This document shows positions 22,286 to 31,979 of a stretch of 64,000 nucleotides of DNA, one piece after another. The notes below the pieces were generated by a model, which had not been told where the DNA came from, ran no database searches, and saw nothing but the letters and a program-made list of their open reading frames with translations. Source of the DNA: Flammula alnicola (Eukaryota; Basidiomycota; Agaricomycetes; Agaricales; Strophariaceae); NCBI GenBank assembly GCA_015499995.1, contig JADNRV010000137.1:62001-126000 (forward strand). The letters run 5' to 3'. The first letter of the stretch is position 1; every line of letters begins with the position of its first letter. The translations under genes and the position numbers were made by a program.

Positions 22286-22890
22286 CCCCTCGATGATATC
22301 CGACGCCCTTGCCGCAAGCAGGTGAGCAGGTGCACAGGCTTTTGGGTATGACTGCTCGGTACATGTGGCTGAAAAACGTTTATCGTTAGCCAGCAACATT
22401 CATATCTTAGATCACGAGGGGAACTTACAAATACAGACACGTCCACGATGCGAAGTCCGTCACCCTTCACCGTCAGATCAGGGTTGACCACGCCAGTGTT
22501 CGAATTTTCTGGAGCCATAGAAGGCGTTCCTACGGCGTGAAAAATAGTGGTAGTGAGTCCTCGTTCGTATGCGTCGATTGAGCTACCGTCTGTGGCCGTG
22601 GCGAAGCTCCCGTGGGGTCCGATGACATAATCGGACCACGCAGGCGCTGAAACGAAACGGTGAACGGCTTTCACGGCCTCGCGCATGGCAAAGACGTCGA
22701 AGTCTGTCGTCGGGTATTTCGGATCCATGAGTGGAAGGTCGAATGGGTTGGTAGACTTGATCTTTACGATTCCGCTTGAACTGCATTCCCTTATTTAGAA
22801 ATAATTTCCCAAAATGGATATAGCAAGACTTACGCGACATAGGAAGCCAGTAGTGCTACAATGATGCCCAGGAGACTTCCGGTAAGCGGC
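22286..22890 (-). pseudogene. GMC oxidoreductase (aryl-alcohol-oxidase type), C-terminal relic
   Basis: The reverse strand encodes only the last third of a GMC flavoenzyme: SLLGIIVALLASYVAS | SGIVKIKSTNPFDLPLMDPK, then DFDVFAMREAVKAVHRFVSA, TTIFHAVGTPSMAP, GVVNPDLTVKGDGLRIVDVS and PHVPSSHTQ. The two GMC active-site positions are recognisable (His in FHAVGT, His in SSHTQ), but the usual Pro of FHPVGT is Ala. An 8-bp tandem duplication (AGCAGGTG twice, 22317-22332) shifts the frame just before the final LLA(A/E)RASDIIEG motif. The N-terminal two thirds, including the FAD-binding GxGxxG, is missing; homology stops near a dispersed repeat at 22970. Clearly dead. Confidence 0.85.
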
Positions 22891-22969
22891 TCCTAAGTTG
22901 AACCCATAGTTCTGGGGCACATTTTCATCGTGGAAGCTCAATATAAACAGTGGAGTAGGCCAATAAGGC

Positions 22970-23125
22970 CGGACTCTCGGAGGGAAGGGCTCGGATACGC
23001 GTCGAGCACGTTGTGCGGTGTAGCGTCGCACGCGATGGCAAGAGGCAAGGATGGTTCGTTGACGAATGCGGAAGGTAGCTACAAAAGGATATGCACAGCC
23101 TCGTTGCTATCTAATCTAATCTAGC
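22970..23125. repeat. Dispersed repeat, copy 2 (ends in ATCTA units)
   Basis: Matches 15405-15560 in block order: GGGCTCGGATACGCGTCGAG, then TGTGCGGTGTAGCG, ATATGCACAGCCTCG, and a CTAATCTAATCTA end. It sits just where the GMC relic loses homology, so it may have truncated that gene. Confidence 0.6.
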
Positions 23126-23144
23126 CGAGCGCCCTACCTGATCT

Positions 23145-23324
23145 CTGGGTCCACCGGCATCAGGATCCCGTTTTCAACCATTCGTTTATCAAAGCTCTTT
23201 GAGGCCTTTGCCAGATCGAACGTTTCCCCGTTCCGTAGCTGTTCCTCTTGTATACATACCAGGTCGGAACTGCCCTGGAACTCAGGGATGGATTCGATGA
23301 TATCATGAAATTCTAGATCTACTG
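23145..23324 (-). pseudogene. Unidentified coding-like relic truncated by TIR element
   Basis: The reverse strand is open for about 60 codons: VDLEFHDIIESIPEFQGSSD, then DLAKASKSFDKRMVENGIL and MPVDPEIR, before a stop. Composition and regular hydrophobic spacing look like real protein, but I recognise no family. The 818-bp element copy 1 starts exactly at its upstream end (23325), so the element may have split a gene. The other side (24143 onward) shows no obvious continuation. Confidence 0.35.
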
Positions 23325-24142
23325 CATCAGTATTCTAACAAATAGCTTTTTTGCGGTTGTACAAGTGAAAAAAGCTTAAAAAAGCGTCAAAGTAACAAGT
23401 CAAAAAAGCCAGGTACCTTTTCCGAAAAAGCGGGCTATTGCTCAGATCTCTCAAATGAAATAACAAGTCAAAAAAGCTACAGAAAGCTACGAAAAGCGAA
23501 GAAAGCTACTACGGAATTTATATACAGGCTTTAAGTCACTATATGTATGAAATTATAAATCCGAGATCAAGCACGAAATTATGCGGGACTACAACAATCT
23601 ATTACCTGTGCGAAAATGGTGTTGTGGAGGCCAGCGACATCATACGGGGAGACTCACCTGGTGTTCCACATCGGGCCACCGATCCTTGCCGCACCCTGTC
23701 GCGTTCTTGTTGTGTTTCGTCGCCGTTTGGCTTATTGTCAGTGACCGACAGCGGCGACGGGCAGACATGCGTGTCGTCCTGGATGCATACAGCCACGCGG
23801 CATTCTCCTAGCTTTGTGGTAAACGGAGTGGGTGCTGTCGTTGTCGTTGTCGGACGGGGACAAGTGGTGCAGAGAGGTGGACGTCGTAGGAGTGAGGTGG
23901 CAAGTTAGTGTGGACAGCGGAGCTTGAATGTTCGATCATTACAAATTGGTCCGTGCGCATATCAGCAACTATATAATCCGATCAACCATTTCCTAGGTTT
24001 CTTCGCCCATTCGGGTATTTATCTGCCAGTATTTTTAATACGTACATAGCTTTCTGAACTTTTTCACTTTTGACTTGTGAAAACGCCGCAATAAGCTGAA
24101 AAGTGAGAAAAAGTGAAAAAGTAAATTGTAAGATTGCTGATG
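23325..24142 (+). mobile_element. 818-bp TIR element, copy 1
   Basis: Begins CATCAGTATTCTAACAAATA and ends with the reverse complement of CATCAGCAATCTTACAATTT, an imperfect terminal inverted repeat of about 27 bp (20 positions agree). Subterminal repeats AACAAGTCAAAAAAGC occur twice on the left, and GTGAAAAAGT-type motifs on the right. Flanked by TG on both sides, which may be a 2-bp duplication. An identical-length inverted copy lies at 29832-30649. Frames of up to 121 codons span the middle of both copies but differ in start codon between copies and match no transposase, so this is treated as a non-autonomous DNA element. Confidence 0.8.
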
Positions 24143-24457
24143 TGGACATGAGGAAGCGGTGCGGGTATCTAGATATCTACATCTAATGCAGTCCCAACTA
24201 GCCCCTTTGAAGTTTTATTAAATTTATATCTTGAAACTAGAACAATTATGGTGAAGTCCAGTCTGACCTGGCCGCCCTCAGGACGTCAGTGCTCGAGATC
24301 GCGTCGAGCGTTCCGGTTGATATATTGACACTACCTCCTGATCTAATCTAATCTAATCTATGTTCACTTGTCTGACCCGCAATCACAGGTTTTAATTTAC
24401 CGAGCCAAACAATCTTTCTCTCTTACCACCACTTCACGAGCTGCGAACTCTTCCCCA

Positions 24458-27006
24458 ATGTTTCCAACGGAACTGCCTGCAGAAATAACAATCCTCATTC
24501 TTTCCTACTTGCCACTACCGACTCTCTCTGTCCTACTTCGGCTCAATGCGGAATGGTTTGACTTCATCGGTCAGAATGGCAACACCATATATCACAATGC
24601 AGCATTTCTCCAGGGTTATATCCCTTCACATAAGACACTCATCGAGGAATTGAGACCAACGGAAGCGGGAACGGAGCGGCAGGCGTTATATTCGAGGAGG
24701 GCGACGGAAGGGATACATGGATGGAAAGACATGTGTAAAGCGCTTTTCGTTGTTTTACTTCGACATGGCATTTATTTTCATTTTAGGTAGGAAGCGCAAA
24801 ATGATTCAACGCTCCTGGGCAGGCCTGGCACCGTCTTCCATCTTGCCTTCACCTCGGACTCTTCCCTCCCCTATTCCTTCCAATCTTCCAGGAAACAATC
24901 CACACCGCCGTATACACCGCATCAAAGTCGACGAAAAGGCGGGAATCATCATGACGACAACAGGAGTCGGGGGATTAATGGTACGAGATCTTGAGACAGA
25001 CGAAGTCCTTTGGGAATTGCCTAGGGTAAGTTGGCAAGCATCTTGAAAAAAACGGTCTCATCTCTTTGAATTGACGCGACTCTACAGTGGTATGTCCGGG
25101 GGTTTGCACATCTTGAATATGGAGAGGGTTACATGATTTTTGACCGAGATGATGGAAATAAAGAGGTGTGGCGACGTACGGCAGACATTGACACGGACAG
25201 CGGGACGGACCCCGCACCACCAGCACTCGTCACTTCCTTCCCGGACGACCGTCAACGATACGTAGCCAACTACGTGAATAACCTCACCTCCACAACCTCA
25301 CTGACTGCCACCCAACGAAAAGCGCAATTCAGTCCACATTCCGTCCTTCGAATGCCTGATGCGACGAGGGCGTATAGATTCGTCTATCCGACGCTGCTCG
25401 TTGTCAGTTTGGAACGAGCGTTTATCTGGGATGTGAGAACGGGTGTGCTCATTCAAACGATCGAGGATATCCAAGTCGTCAGACCCATCGGTGCATCTCA
25501 GGACGAAGAGCACGCCCAGGTGGACGAAGGTTCCACTTCCGCACATAGCGAAACTGCACCGGACGAAGGTGAAGATGAATCCCACCAACACAGCCCGGCC
25601 CCCGATACTCCTCCCGCCGACATTCCCCCCGTCGTTCTGGACGAAGACGATGACGATGACGAGCTCCCGCAGTTCCTTGGGCTCGTCAGGTACGTCGATC
25701 TCTCCGAGCGACACGTCTTCCTCGCTGGACGGTATCTCCTCCGTGTCTTCTCGCGGACGACAGGGAAGTGTGTCTTCGACGTTCCCGCTACGCGCTGGCG
25801 GTATGGCTCGTCCAGATGGGAACTGGCGAGCCGAGCAGATCAGCATGTGGCGTTGAATTTGGATACATATGAACAGGCGCAAGGGGAGGGGAGAGAGCTT
25901 GTAAGGATGCCGCTTAGGTTCTCGTATGATGAGTATAGGCAGTCGGAAAGGATGGTTATTGATCAGTTCGTTGCTGGTGAGATACACATTTAATTATCTC
26001 CTTCGCTTCTGCTCTCTCCCTTTTTCTTTTATTTCGAAATTGCACCTAAATAACTCGATGCTAACTTCGTAATTTACTCTAACCTATAGTCCATGTCTCC
26101 AGCGACGGCCAACATTTCGTCGCAATGCTCAGTGGCTCGCGACTCATCATTATGCATCATTTTGAATCTCTTCTGAACAAGCGTGCACAGAACGCGGCAT
26201 CTAGGTCTACACGAAGCCTGAGCCAAAGGGAAATAAAAGAAGAGACCAAGCGTGCTCAGGAGGAAAAAGATCGAGAGATTTTCGAACACACGCTCGATGT
26301 GCAGCTTGGCTCGCCGCAGGCGTCAAGCAGCATCTATCTGGCGTATGAAAATGGTAGGATTGGGGTTGTAACTGTTCGTCGTTTCGTCATTTCCGCGAAG
26401 GCTAAAATCAACCAAACGCTAACCTTTTGTGAACAGACAAATGCCGTATACATCGTAACACCGACGATTCCTCCCTTGCCTACCACACCCCGAACTACAC
26501 CCAACATCCAGAACTTGACCGTCTCGCGTCTGCCTTACTTCTCCAACCCGTCGTGGCTAGGCGCCGTGAGCTGCCTCATGATGTCGGACACGGGGCTCTA
26601 CCTCAACTGGAACCCGACGGCTCCTATCCAAGCAGATGATCCGCACGACCGAGAGACGTGGGCAGATTGGGAGAGAGAGTTTGAAGAGTATCTGGAGGAC
26701 TACGAGAGAAATGAGCTTGATCGATATCATCGTCAGTGTTTCGTGTCTAGCCATGATCTCGGTCTCGAGATGAATCGATGCTCACCATGGGTTTGTTTCC
26801 AGTGCTGCCTAACGGAGACATGTTCGTTGCTCCGATTCCCAGAGGTGAGTAGCCGCATTAATACTTACCTCAATGGGTTGGGTTCTCATTGTGTCTCCTC
26901 TTAAGCGCTCGAGATCTCAGAAGTATCAACGGTGTATAGCGTCGACTTTGCTGTGGAATCCGCTCCGCCTTCCACACTGGAAGTCCGAACTCCCAGTGTA
27001 TTATAG
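24458..27006 (+). CDS. F-box protein with long C-terminal beta-rich region
   Basis: Starts MFPTELPAEITILILSYLPL at 24458, a clear F-box; an earlier ATG at 24368 is possible but the F-box then sits at residue 31. Exon 1 ends at HGWKDMC; exon 2 opens with KRKMIQRSWAG, contains RIHRIKVDEKAGIIMTTTGV and VRDLETDEVLWELPR, then WYVRGFAHLEYGEGYMIFDR. The middle contains FVYPTLLVVSLERAFIWDVR and an acidic disordered insert (DEDDDDDELP), then YVDLSERHVFLAGRYLLRVF. Repeated short beta strands with the GxxxVWD-like signature suggest a degenerate WD40-type propeller. The C-terminal exons are short: LPNGDMFVAPIPR and ALEISEVSTVYSVDFAV, ending SVL with TAG at 27004-27006. Presumed SCF ubiquitin-ligase adaptor; target unknown. 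An (ATCTA)n tract sits ~100 bases upstream. Confidence 0.8.
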
Positions 27007-27290
27007 TTGACTACTAATTGCCGCATCGTCAGCTTTTGCTACTGAAGCGATCCAGTTCCAAAGAATATCTTCCGGTTACAAATAGTGGGTCTCCAGTGCT
27101 TGCTTTAGTTGGGCTTAAGGGGACTCTTCCAGGGTTCGCAAGTGCGGTACCATGACTATTGACTAGTACTGAGTGGAGATAGTCTTAATTTTGCCGTAAG
27201 GTATGTATATTGTGCATGATGTGTATTTTTGGTTTCCCTCTCTCTCCGCCTATGCTACAGACATTCCAACGACCGCAAGGTATAAGATTT

Positions 27291-28320
27291 TTATGGAGCC
27301 AAATGAGGAACTGTTTCAAACGCGACTTTCTCTGCCTTCAATACATCCCAGCTCTGCAGCCCAAGCATCTTGGGACAGTTGTTCCAGCCTTTGTCCACTG
27401 CCGCGGTCGCTTCCGTCTTCGACATGGCTGTACATTGCGCACAAAATTTACCGTAGCTTGGCGCCCAATCGCCGGGGCTATTGACTAGGGCATGTGTTAT
27501 CCAGCCGAGCCCATATGCCGAGTGCTTGTCTACCATCTTCAGCTTGGCTGCATTACAAGCAACTGGTGTCGGACATGATTGTGGTGGTATCCGCAAGAGC
27601 CAACTTCCAGAGTTGTCGATTGCTTCCGTCAACGATTCGCGCGCAATAATGTAACGCTTTTGAAAAGCAGGGGGTAGTCTGTTCCACGATTCATGACTAA
27701 GAATGTCGGAGAGATGTAGAGAATGGAAGGCATGGCATGCACTGGGCATTATCCATTTTGTATCGACTATTTCCGCTAGCTCCATGAGTTCAAGTAGGAG
27801 CAGTCTCGTTCTTAAGTCTTTTAGACCGAACTTGGGATACAAATGATGCACGGCCTCCGCCCACGCAGTCCTATCACTGGGAAATAAGATATTGAGGTGG
27901 GATATAGCCCGATGCTTGAGAAAACCGATGTCATATTTGCTCGCCAGCCGCAGAATCGCGATCATGACTGCGATAGGAGGGGTGGAGGGAGGGCCTTCGA
28001 AGAATCTGGAACAATCTCTCTCAATGACGACCCACTGGTCCCATTCAATAAGAGACTCACGATGAATCAAAAATCGCTAAAAAGAAGTAGTAGACGTCCA
28101 TCTCGCGATCGGGGAGGTGAATTCGAGTGCATCCATCGTCCGTAGCTTCTCCCTGAGGCGATTGCGGCATAGAGAACATGTCATTGAAGATCGACGATCG
28201 TTTTGATAAGATGCTTCGATGAACGCGAAAGAGTTTGTTCCCAGCGTGGAAGATGACATTTGCATCTTCAAACCACAACTCAGGAACCATTTCCGGATTG
28301 GTAGAAATTTCGGTAGCCAT
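27291..28320 (-). CDS. BTB/POZ domain protein (copy 2)
   Basis: Starts MATEISTNPEMVPELWFED at 28320. The BTB core reads ANVIFHAGNKLFRVHRSILS, then RSSIFNDMFSMPQ and LPDREMDVYYFFLAIFDSS. A short intron (GTGAGTCTC..TTCCAG) joins FDSS to FFEGPPSTPP at the same position and phase as in the paralogue at 1090-2104. The C-terminal half has RLASKYDIGFLKHRAISHLN, LLLLELMELAEIVDTKWIMP and LGLQSWDVLKAEKVAFE, ending at 27291. About 330 residues. Both copies are on the same strand, 25 kb apart, and neither is visibly damaged. Confidence 0.87.
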
Positions 28321-29338
28321 AAGTCACAATAGAATGAAGAAATCGTCCTTGAATCGTCCTCGACTTTTGTCGCGTTGTTCGTATGTAAGTCGTTCGACAA
28401 TCACTTGGCCCGATACTGGTGTCTGTGGGGTGAAAATAAAAAAATAAAGAAAAATAAATCGAAATTCCCAAAAAGGAAAGGAAAAAAAGGGAAAAAGAGA
28501 GGGGAGAATGTGCATACATTTACGAGGCATCCACTGTGCAATTTCCGTGGCCTGCCTCATGGAAAATGCTGTTCCAGCACCAAAAAAGCGACCCAAAATC
28601 CAATTTTTTTCCTAGAATGGACATTTTTGATCGCCGCAAATGCGCCGCGCAGCCGATGATACTCGCTTAGAGCCCATCACCCATGGTTTCTCACCGTTTT
28701 TTGCGAGTTTTAATTGGTCAACAAACGGATACTCGCTTAGATATGTTGGGCTCATCGGCAGACATCTTGAATAGATTAGATTTCCTGCGGGACGACATCT
28801 CATGAAATCTAATCGCATTCTAGCAAGGTTTCGGCATTTTCCGCGACTTCACTCCGCCCTCGTTGGCCTTGCACCATTCACTGCCCCTCATGTATTTGGC
28901 ATATTATGAAGGCTCATTAAGCACATAATAATTATTTTAATCGGCTTAGCACTCATTTGACAAGATGATTCATATTTAATACAGAAAATATGAAACAGAA
29001 AATAAGATTCTTAGTGCATGGGCTCAAATCACTCGAAAGCCCATCAAGAACCACCGGTATGACGCTTAAACTTCAAGTAAGTGTCTCTGAAGCATTATGG
29101 ATGTGAATTAATGCAATTTTATTCAAAAATTCTCCCTAGCATGAGCGCAATGGATGCGCAATCTAACCATTCGCACTTTTTCAGGGTGGCCTGGGAAGAT
29201 TATGTCAGTGCCGAAGCATCCGAGTATCAGTGTCAGTATCTGCCACAGACACGAGTAACGAGCCGACAATCGTTCGACGTTAGTTCTACGTGATGTCGGA
29301 GTTTAAACCTTTGAATTGGCACGTGACATATATCGCGC
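28321..29338. other. Intergenic, no gene seen
   Basis: Upstream of the BTB gene. 28430-28500 is an A/G-rich low-complexity stretch. Two ACTCGCTTAGA words at 28658 and 28729 and complementary GCCGATGA/TCATCGGC words around them suggest a small decayed foldback. No open frame is convincing. Confidence 0.45.
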
Positions 29339-29346
29339 CTGTGGGC
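29339..29346. repeat. 8-bp TSD, left, of hAT-type MITE
   Basis: CTGTGGGC, repeated identically at 29640-29647. Confidence 0.85.
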
Positions 29347-29639
29347 TAGGGTTGGGTAAAAAACCTCCAGGGGGTGTAATTTACCAGTAATTTACCTCGA
29401 AAATTTTTTCTGTGAGAGGGGCAGGTAAATTACCAGTATTTTACCGGTAATTTACCATCCCGTGATTTGATTTTTCGTAAGGCTTTTAAAAAAAAATTGG
29501 CCACCTCATATATATATCACGTGGCCACGCAGTAAAAAACCTTACAGACCTGCCGCCAAGGGGGGGTAATTTACCTGGTAATTTACCGGTATTTTACCGG
29601 TAAAAAACGTTTTGGTAAAAAGTTTTTTACCCAACCCTA
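29347..29639. mobile_element. hAT-type MITE (293 bp)
   Basis: Terminal inverted repeats TAGGGTTGGGTAAAAAACC at the left and GTTTTTTACCCAACCCTA at the right are complementary over 18 bases. They are bracketed by perfect 8-bp duplications, the target size of hAT transposases. The interior is built of GGTAATTTACC-type palindromic units and has no ORF. It is non-autonomous and needs a hAT transposase from elsewhere. Confidence 0.9.
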
Positions 29640-29647
29640 CTGTGGGC
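29640..29647. repeat. 8-bp TSD, right, of hAT-type MITE
   Basis: Identical CTGTGGGC copy of 29339-29346. Confidence 0.85.
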
Positions 29648-29831
29648 GCGTAACGGTACTGTATATTGCTTGAACTGGTAGACAACGTGAGTGACTATTT
29701 ACATCGTTTTCTACTATCTCCTTTGTTGCGAAGCAAAGAATATCTATTAAAATTGTACTTCGAAAGCGCATCCAACGGTAAATCAACAGTAACTGTTTCC
29801 TGATAACTACAAGAGATACTGTACCAGTGTA

Positions 29832-30649
29832 CATCAGCAATCTTACAATTTACTTTTTCACTTTTTCTCACTTTTCAGCTTATTGCGGTGTTTTCACAAG
29901 TCAAAAGTGAAAAAGTTCAGAAAGCTATGTACGTATTAAAAATACTGGCAGATAAATACCCGAATGGGCGAAGAAACCTAGGAAATGGTTGATCGGATTA
30001 TATAGTTGCTGATATGCGCACGGACCAATTTGTAATGATCGAACATTCAAGCTCCGCTGTCCACACTAACTTGCCACCTCACTCCTACGACGTCCACCTC
30101 TCTGCACCACTTGTCCCCGTCCGACAATGACAACGACAGCACCCACTCCGTTTACCACAAAGCTAGGAGAATGCCACGTGGCTGTATGCATCCAGGACGA
30201 CACGCATGTCTGCCCGTCGCCGCTGTCGGTCACTGACAATAAGCCAAACGGCGACGAAACACAACAAGAACGCGACAGGGTGCGGCAAGGATCGGTGGCC
30301 CGATGTGGAACACCAGGTGAGTCTCCCCGTATGATGTCGCTGGCCTCCACAACACCATTTTCGCACAGGTAATAGATTGTTGTAGTCCCGCATAATTTCG
30401 TGCTTGATCTCGGATTTATAATTTCATACATATAGTGACTTAAAGCCTGTATATAAATTCCGTAGTAGCTTTCTTCGCTTTTCGTAGCTTTCTGTAGCTT
30501 TTTTGACTTGTTATTTCATTTGAGAGATCTGAGCAATAGCCCGCTTTTTTGGAAAAGGTACCTGGCTTTTCTGACTTGTTACTTTGACGATTTTTTAAGC
30601 TTTTTTCACTTGTACAACCACAAAAAAGCTATTTGTTAGAATACTGATG
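29832..30649 (-). mobile_element. 818-bp TIR element, copy 2 (inverted)
   Basis: Reverse complement of 23325-24142 with only scattered substitutions and exactly the same length. Flanked by TA on both sides, consistent with a 2-bp target duplication; copy 1 has TG. An ATG present in an antisense frame of this copy (30127) is changed in copy 1, arguing against a coding function. Confidence 0.82.
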
Positions 30650-30735
30650 TAGTAGGCCAAAGCAATCTCGCCTTCATCTCTCCTTGCAATAAATTGGTCG
30701 AAGTTGTGGTCGACCTTCTGTTACAACAAGATAAA

Positions 30736-30751
30736 TCTGACATCCATAACT
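30736..30751. repeat. 16-bp TSD, 3' side, of SINE-like element
   Basis: TCTGACATCCATAACT, repeated identically at 31709-31724. Confidence 0.85.
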
Positions 30752-31708
30752 GTGAAATCAACTTTATTTCTGCTAGCAACGTTTGCGCACGGTAGCAGTA
30801 TCGCTAGGGGTTACATCTCGGCGTGACCTAGGTAATACTCTAAGTGTCCGTAAATCATACCCGTTTCTCGTTTCGTCCCGTACCGCAATCCTAATCAAGC
30901 CTTAGTTGGGCCAATTAAACCCCCCCAAGTTACCCACGAATCTATAACCTCCTGATCCCCGGAATAGTCCTGCCCCACACTGGAGGTGAATCCACGGCCG
31001 CATTTACTCATCTCGGCTACGGGTGGCGTCCGACTTCCTACTTTCTTCGTGATTGCAGCCATACCTGCCATATTTGATTGACCAGGCCCCCGGTTCAGGT
31101 CCACAGGTGCACTGTGTAGGCTGCGGGGGAACGGGGCGCAGTTCGTCGCAGCTGCCTGATCATGATGGTCTTACGGGCTCAAGCCACGGGGAACTGGGAC
31201 TCCATGGACTTACAGGGCACACCCGGAAACCAGGTGTTCACTGCGGTTGTCGGCTTGTCCTAGACAAAGACGGGGAAGCAAGTCCCAGTCCTTTCCCCAA
31301 AGGGTCGGCTCTGGCCGTCTCGCCACAGATCCAAATGATGCGTTCTCACACATCTCGCTTGCGCTCCTACTATTCCACCCTCTTGTACATATTTGGTATA
31401 ACGGTGTGACCTTGTGACCTCCCAAATTTCCTTCCTGGCATACTACCTTTTCAGTAGTGAAGGAGGACCAGATGAACTTGATATCATAGGATGGGACGTC
31501 TAGGTGTCTTGACTGGTCCCTTGAGACCAATCACGGCAGAACATGGCTGCCTTCCTAATGACGTTGCCCGTACGGTGAATCCCGGTGGCGTTGAAGTGTC
31601 ACATGGTGTCTAAAGTGTTTTAACCATGCGACCAGCCAGGATCGAACTCTCGTCCAACCAAAGCCTAGGGTTTGACTCACGATGGTGCCCACTGTGCCAC
31701 CGCGCCCC
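30752..31708 (-). mobile_element. SINE-like retroposon with tRNA-like head (957 bp)
   Basis: Read on the reverse strand the element starts next to the right duplication with GGGGCGCGGTGGCACAGTGG. It contains an exact A-box (TGGCACAGTGGG, 31699-31688) and a good B-box (AGTTCGATCCT, 31648-31638). The far end finishes with AGAAATAAAGTTGATTTCAC beside the other 16-bp duplication, a weak A-rich tail. No open frame resembles a protein family. Pol III promoter, direct target duplications and lack of coding define it as SINE-like, though it is long for a SINE. Its head differs from that of the 3.3 kb element at 6548, so the two are separate families. Confidence 0.82.
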
Positions 31709-31724
31709 TCTGACATCCATAACT
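31709..31724. repeat. 16-bp TSD, 5' side, of SINE-like element
   Basis: Identical copy of 30736-30751, immediately upstream of the tRNA-like head (reverse strand). Confidence 0.85.
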
Positions 31725-31979
31725 AGGAGGTATCCTGGAGAACTGGCGTATGCTAAGGAATTGCTCGATTAAATGGAAAGACCCTTCCGGAAGAGAATGT
31801 TCCGTATCAACAGTATGGAGGAATCATTAAGATTCACTTCAGATTCAGCCATATGTGTAGAAGCTGATTCAAGTCTATCATAGAAAAGGTAATATTACAA
31901 GCAAAACGACGTGATACAATGGGTACAAAGTTTCAATATTCAATCCTTCAGCCTTTCTCTTGGGACCTATACCGCCAAC

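Noticed and set aside
23543..23908. 121-codon frame shared by both 818-bp element copies
   Set aside because: Conservation follows from the recent copying. An antisense alternative has its start codon in only one copy and nothing resembles a transposase.
28430..28660. Possible low-complexity Lys-rich protein on the forward strand
   Set aside because: An A-rich tract reading as poly-Lys, most probably intergenic.
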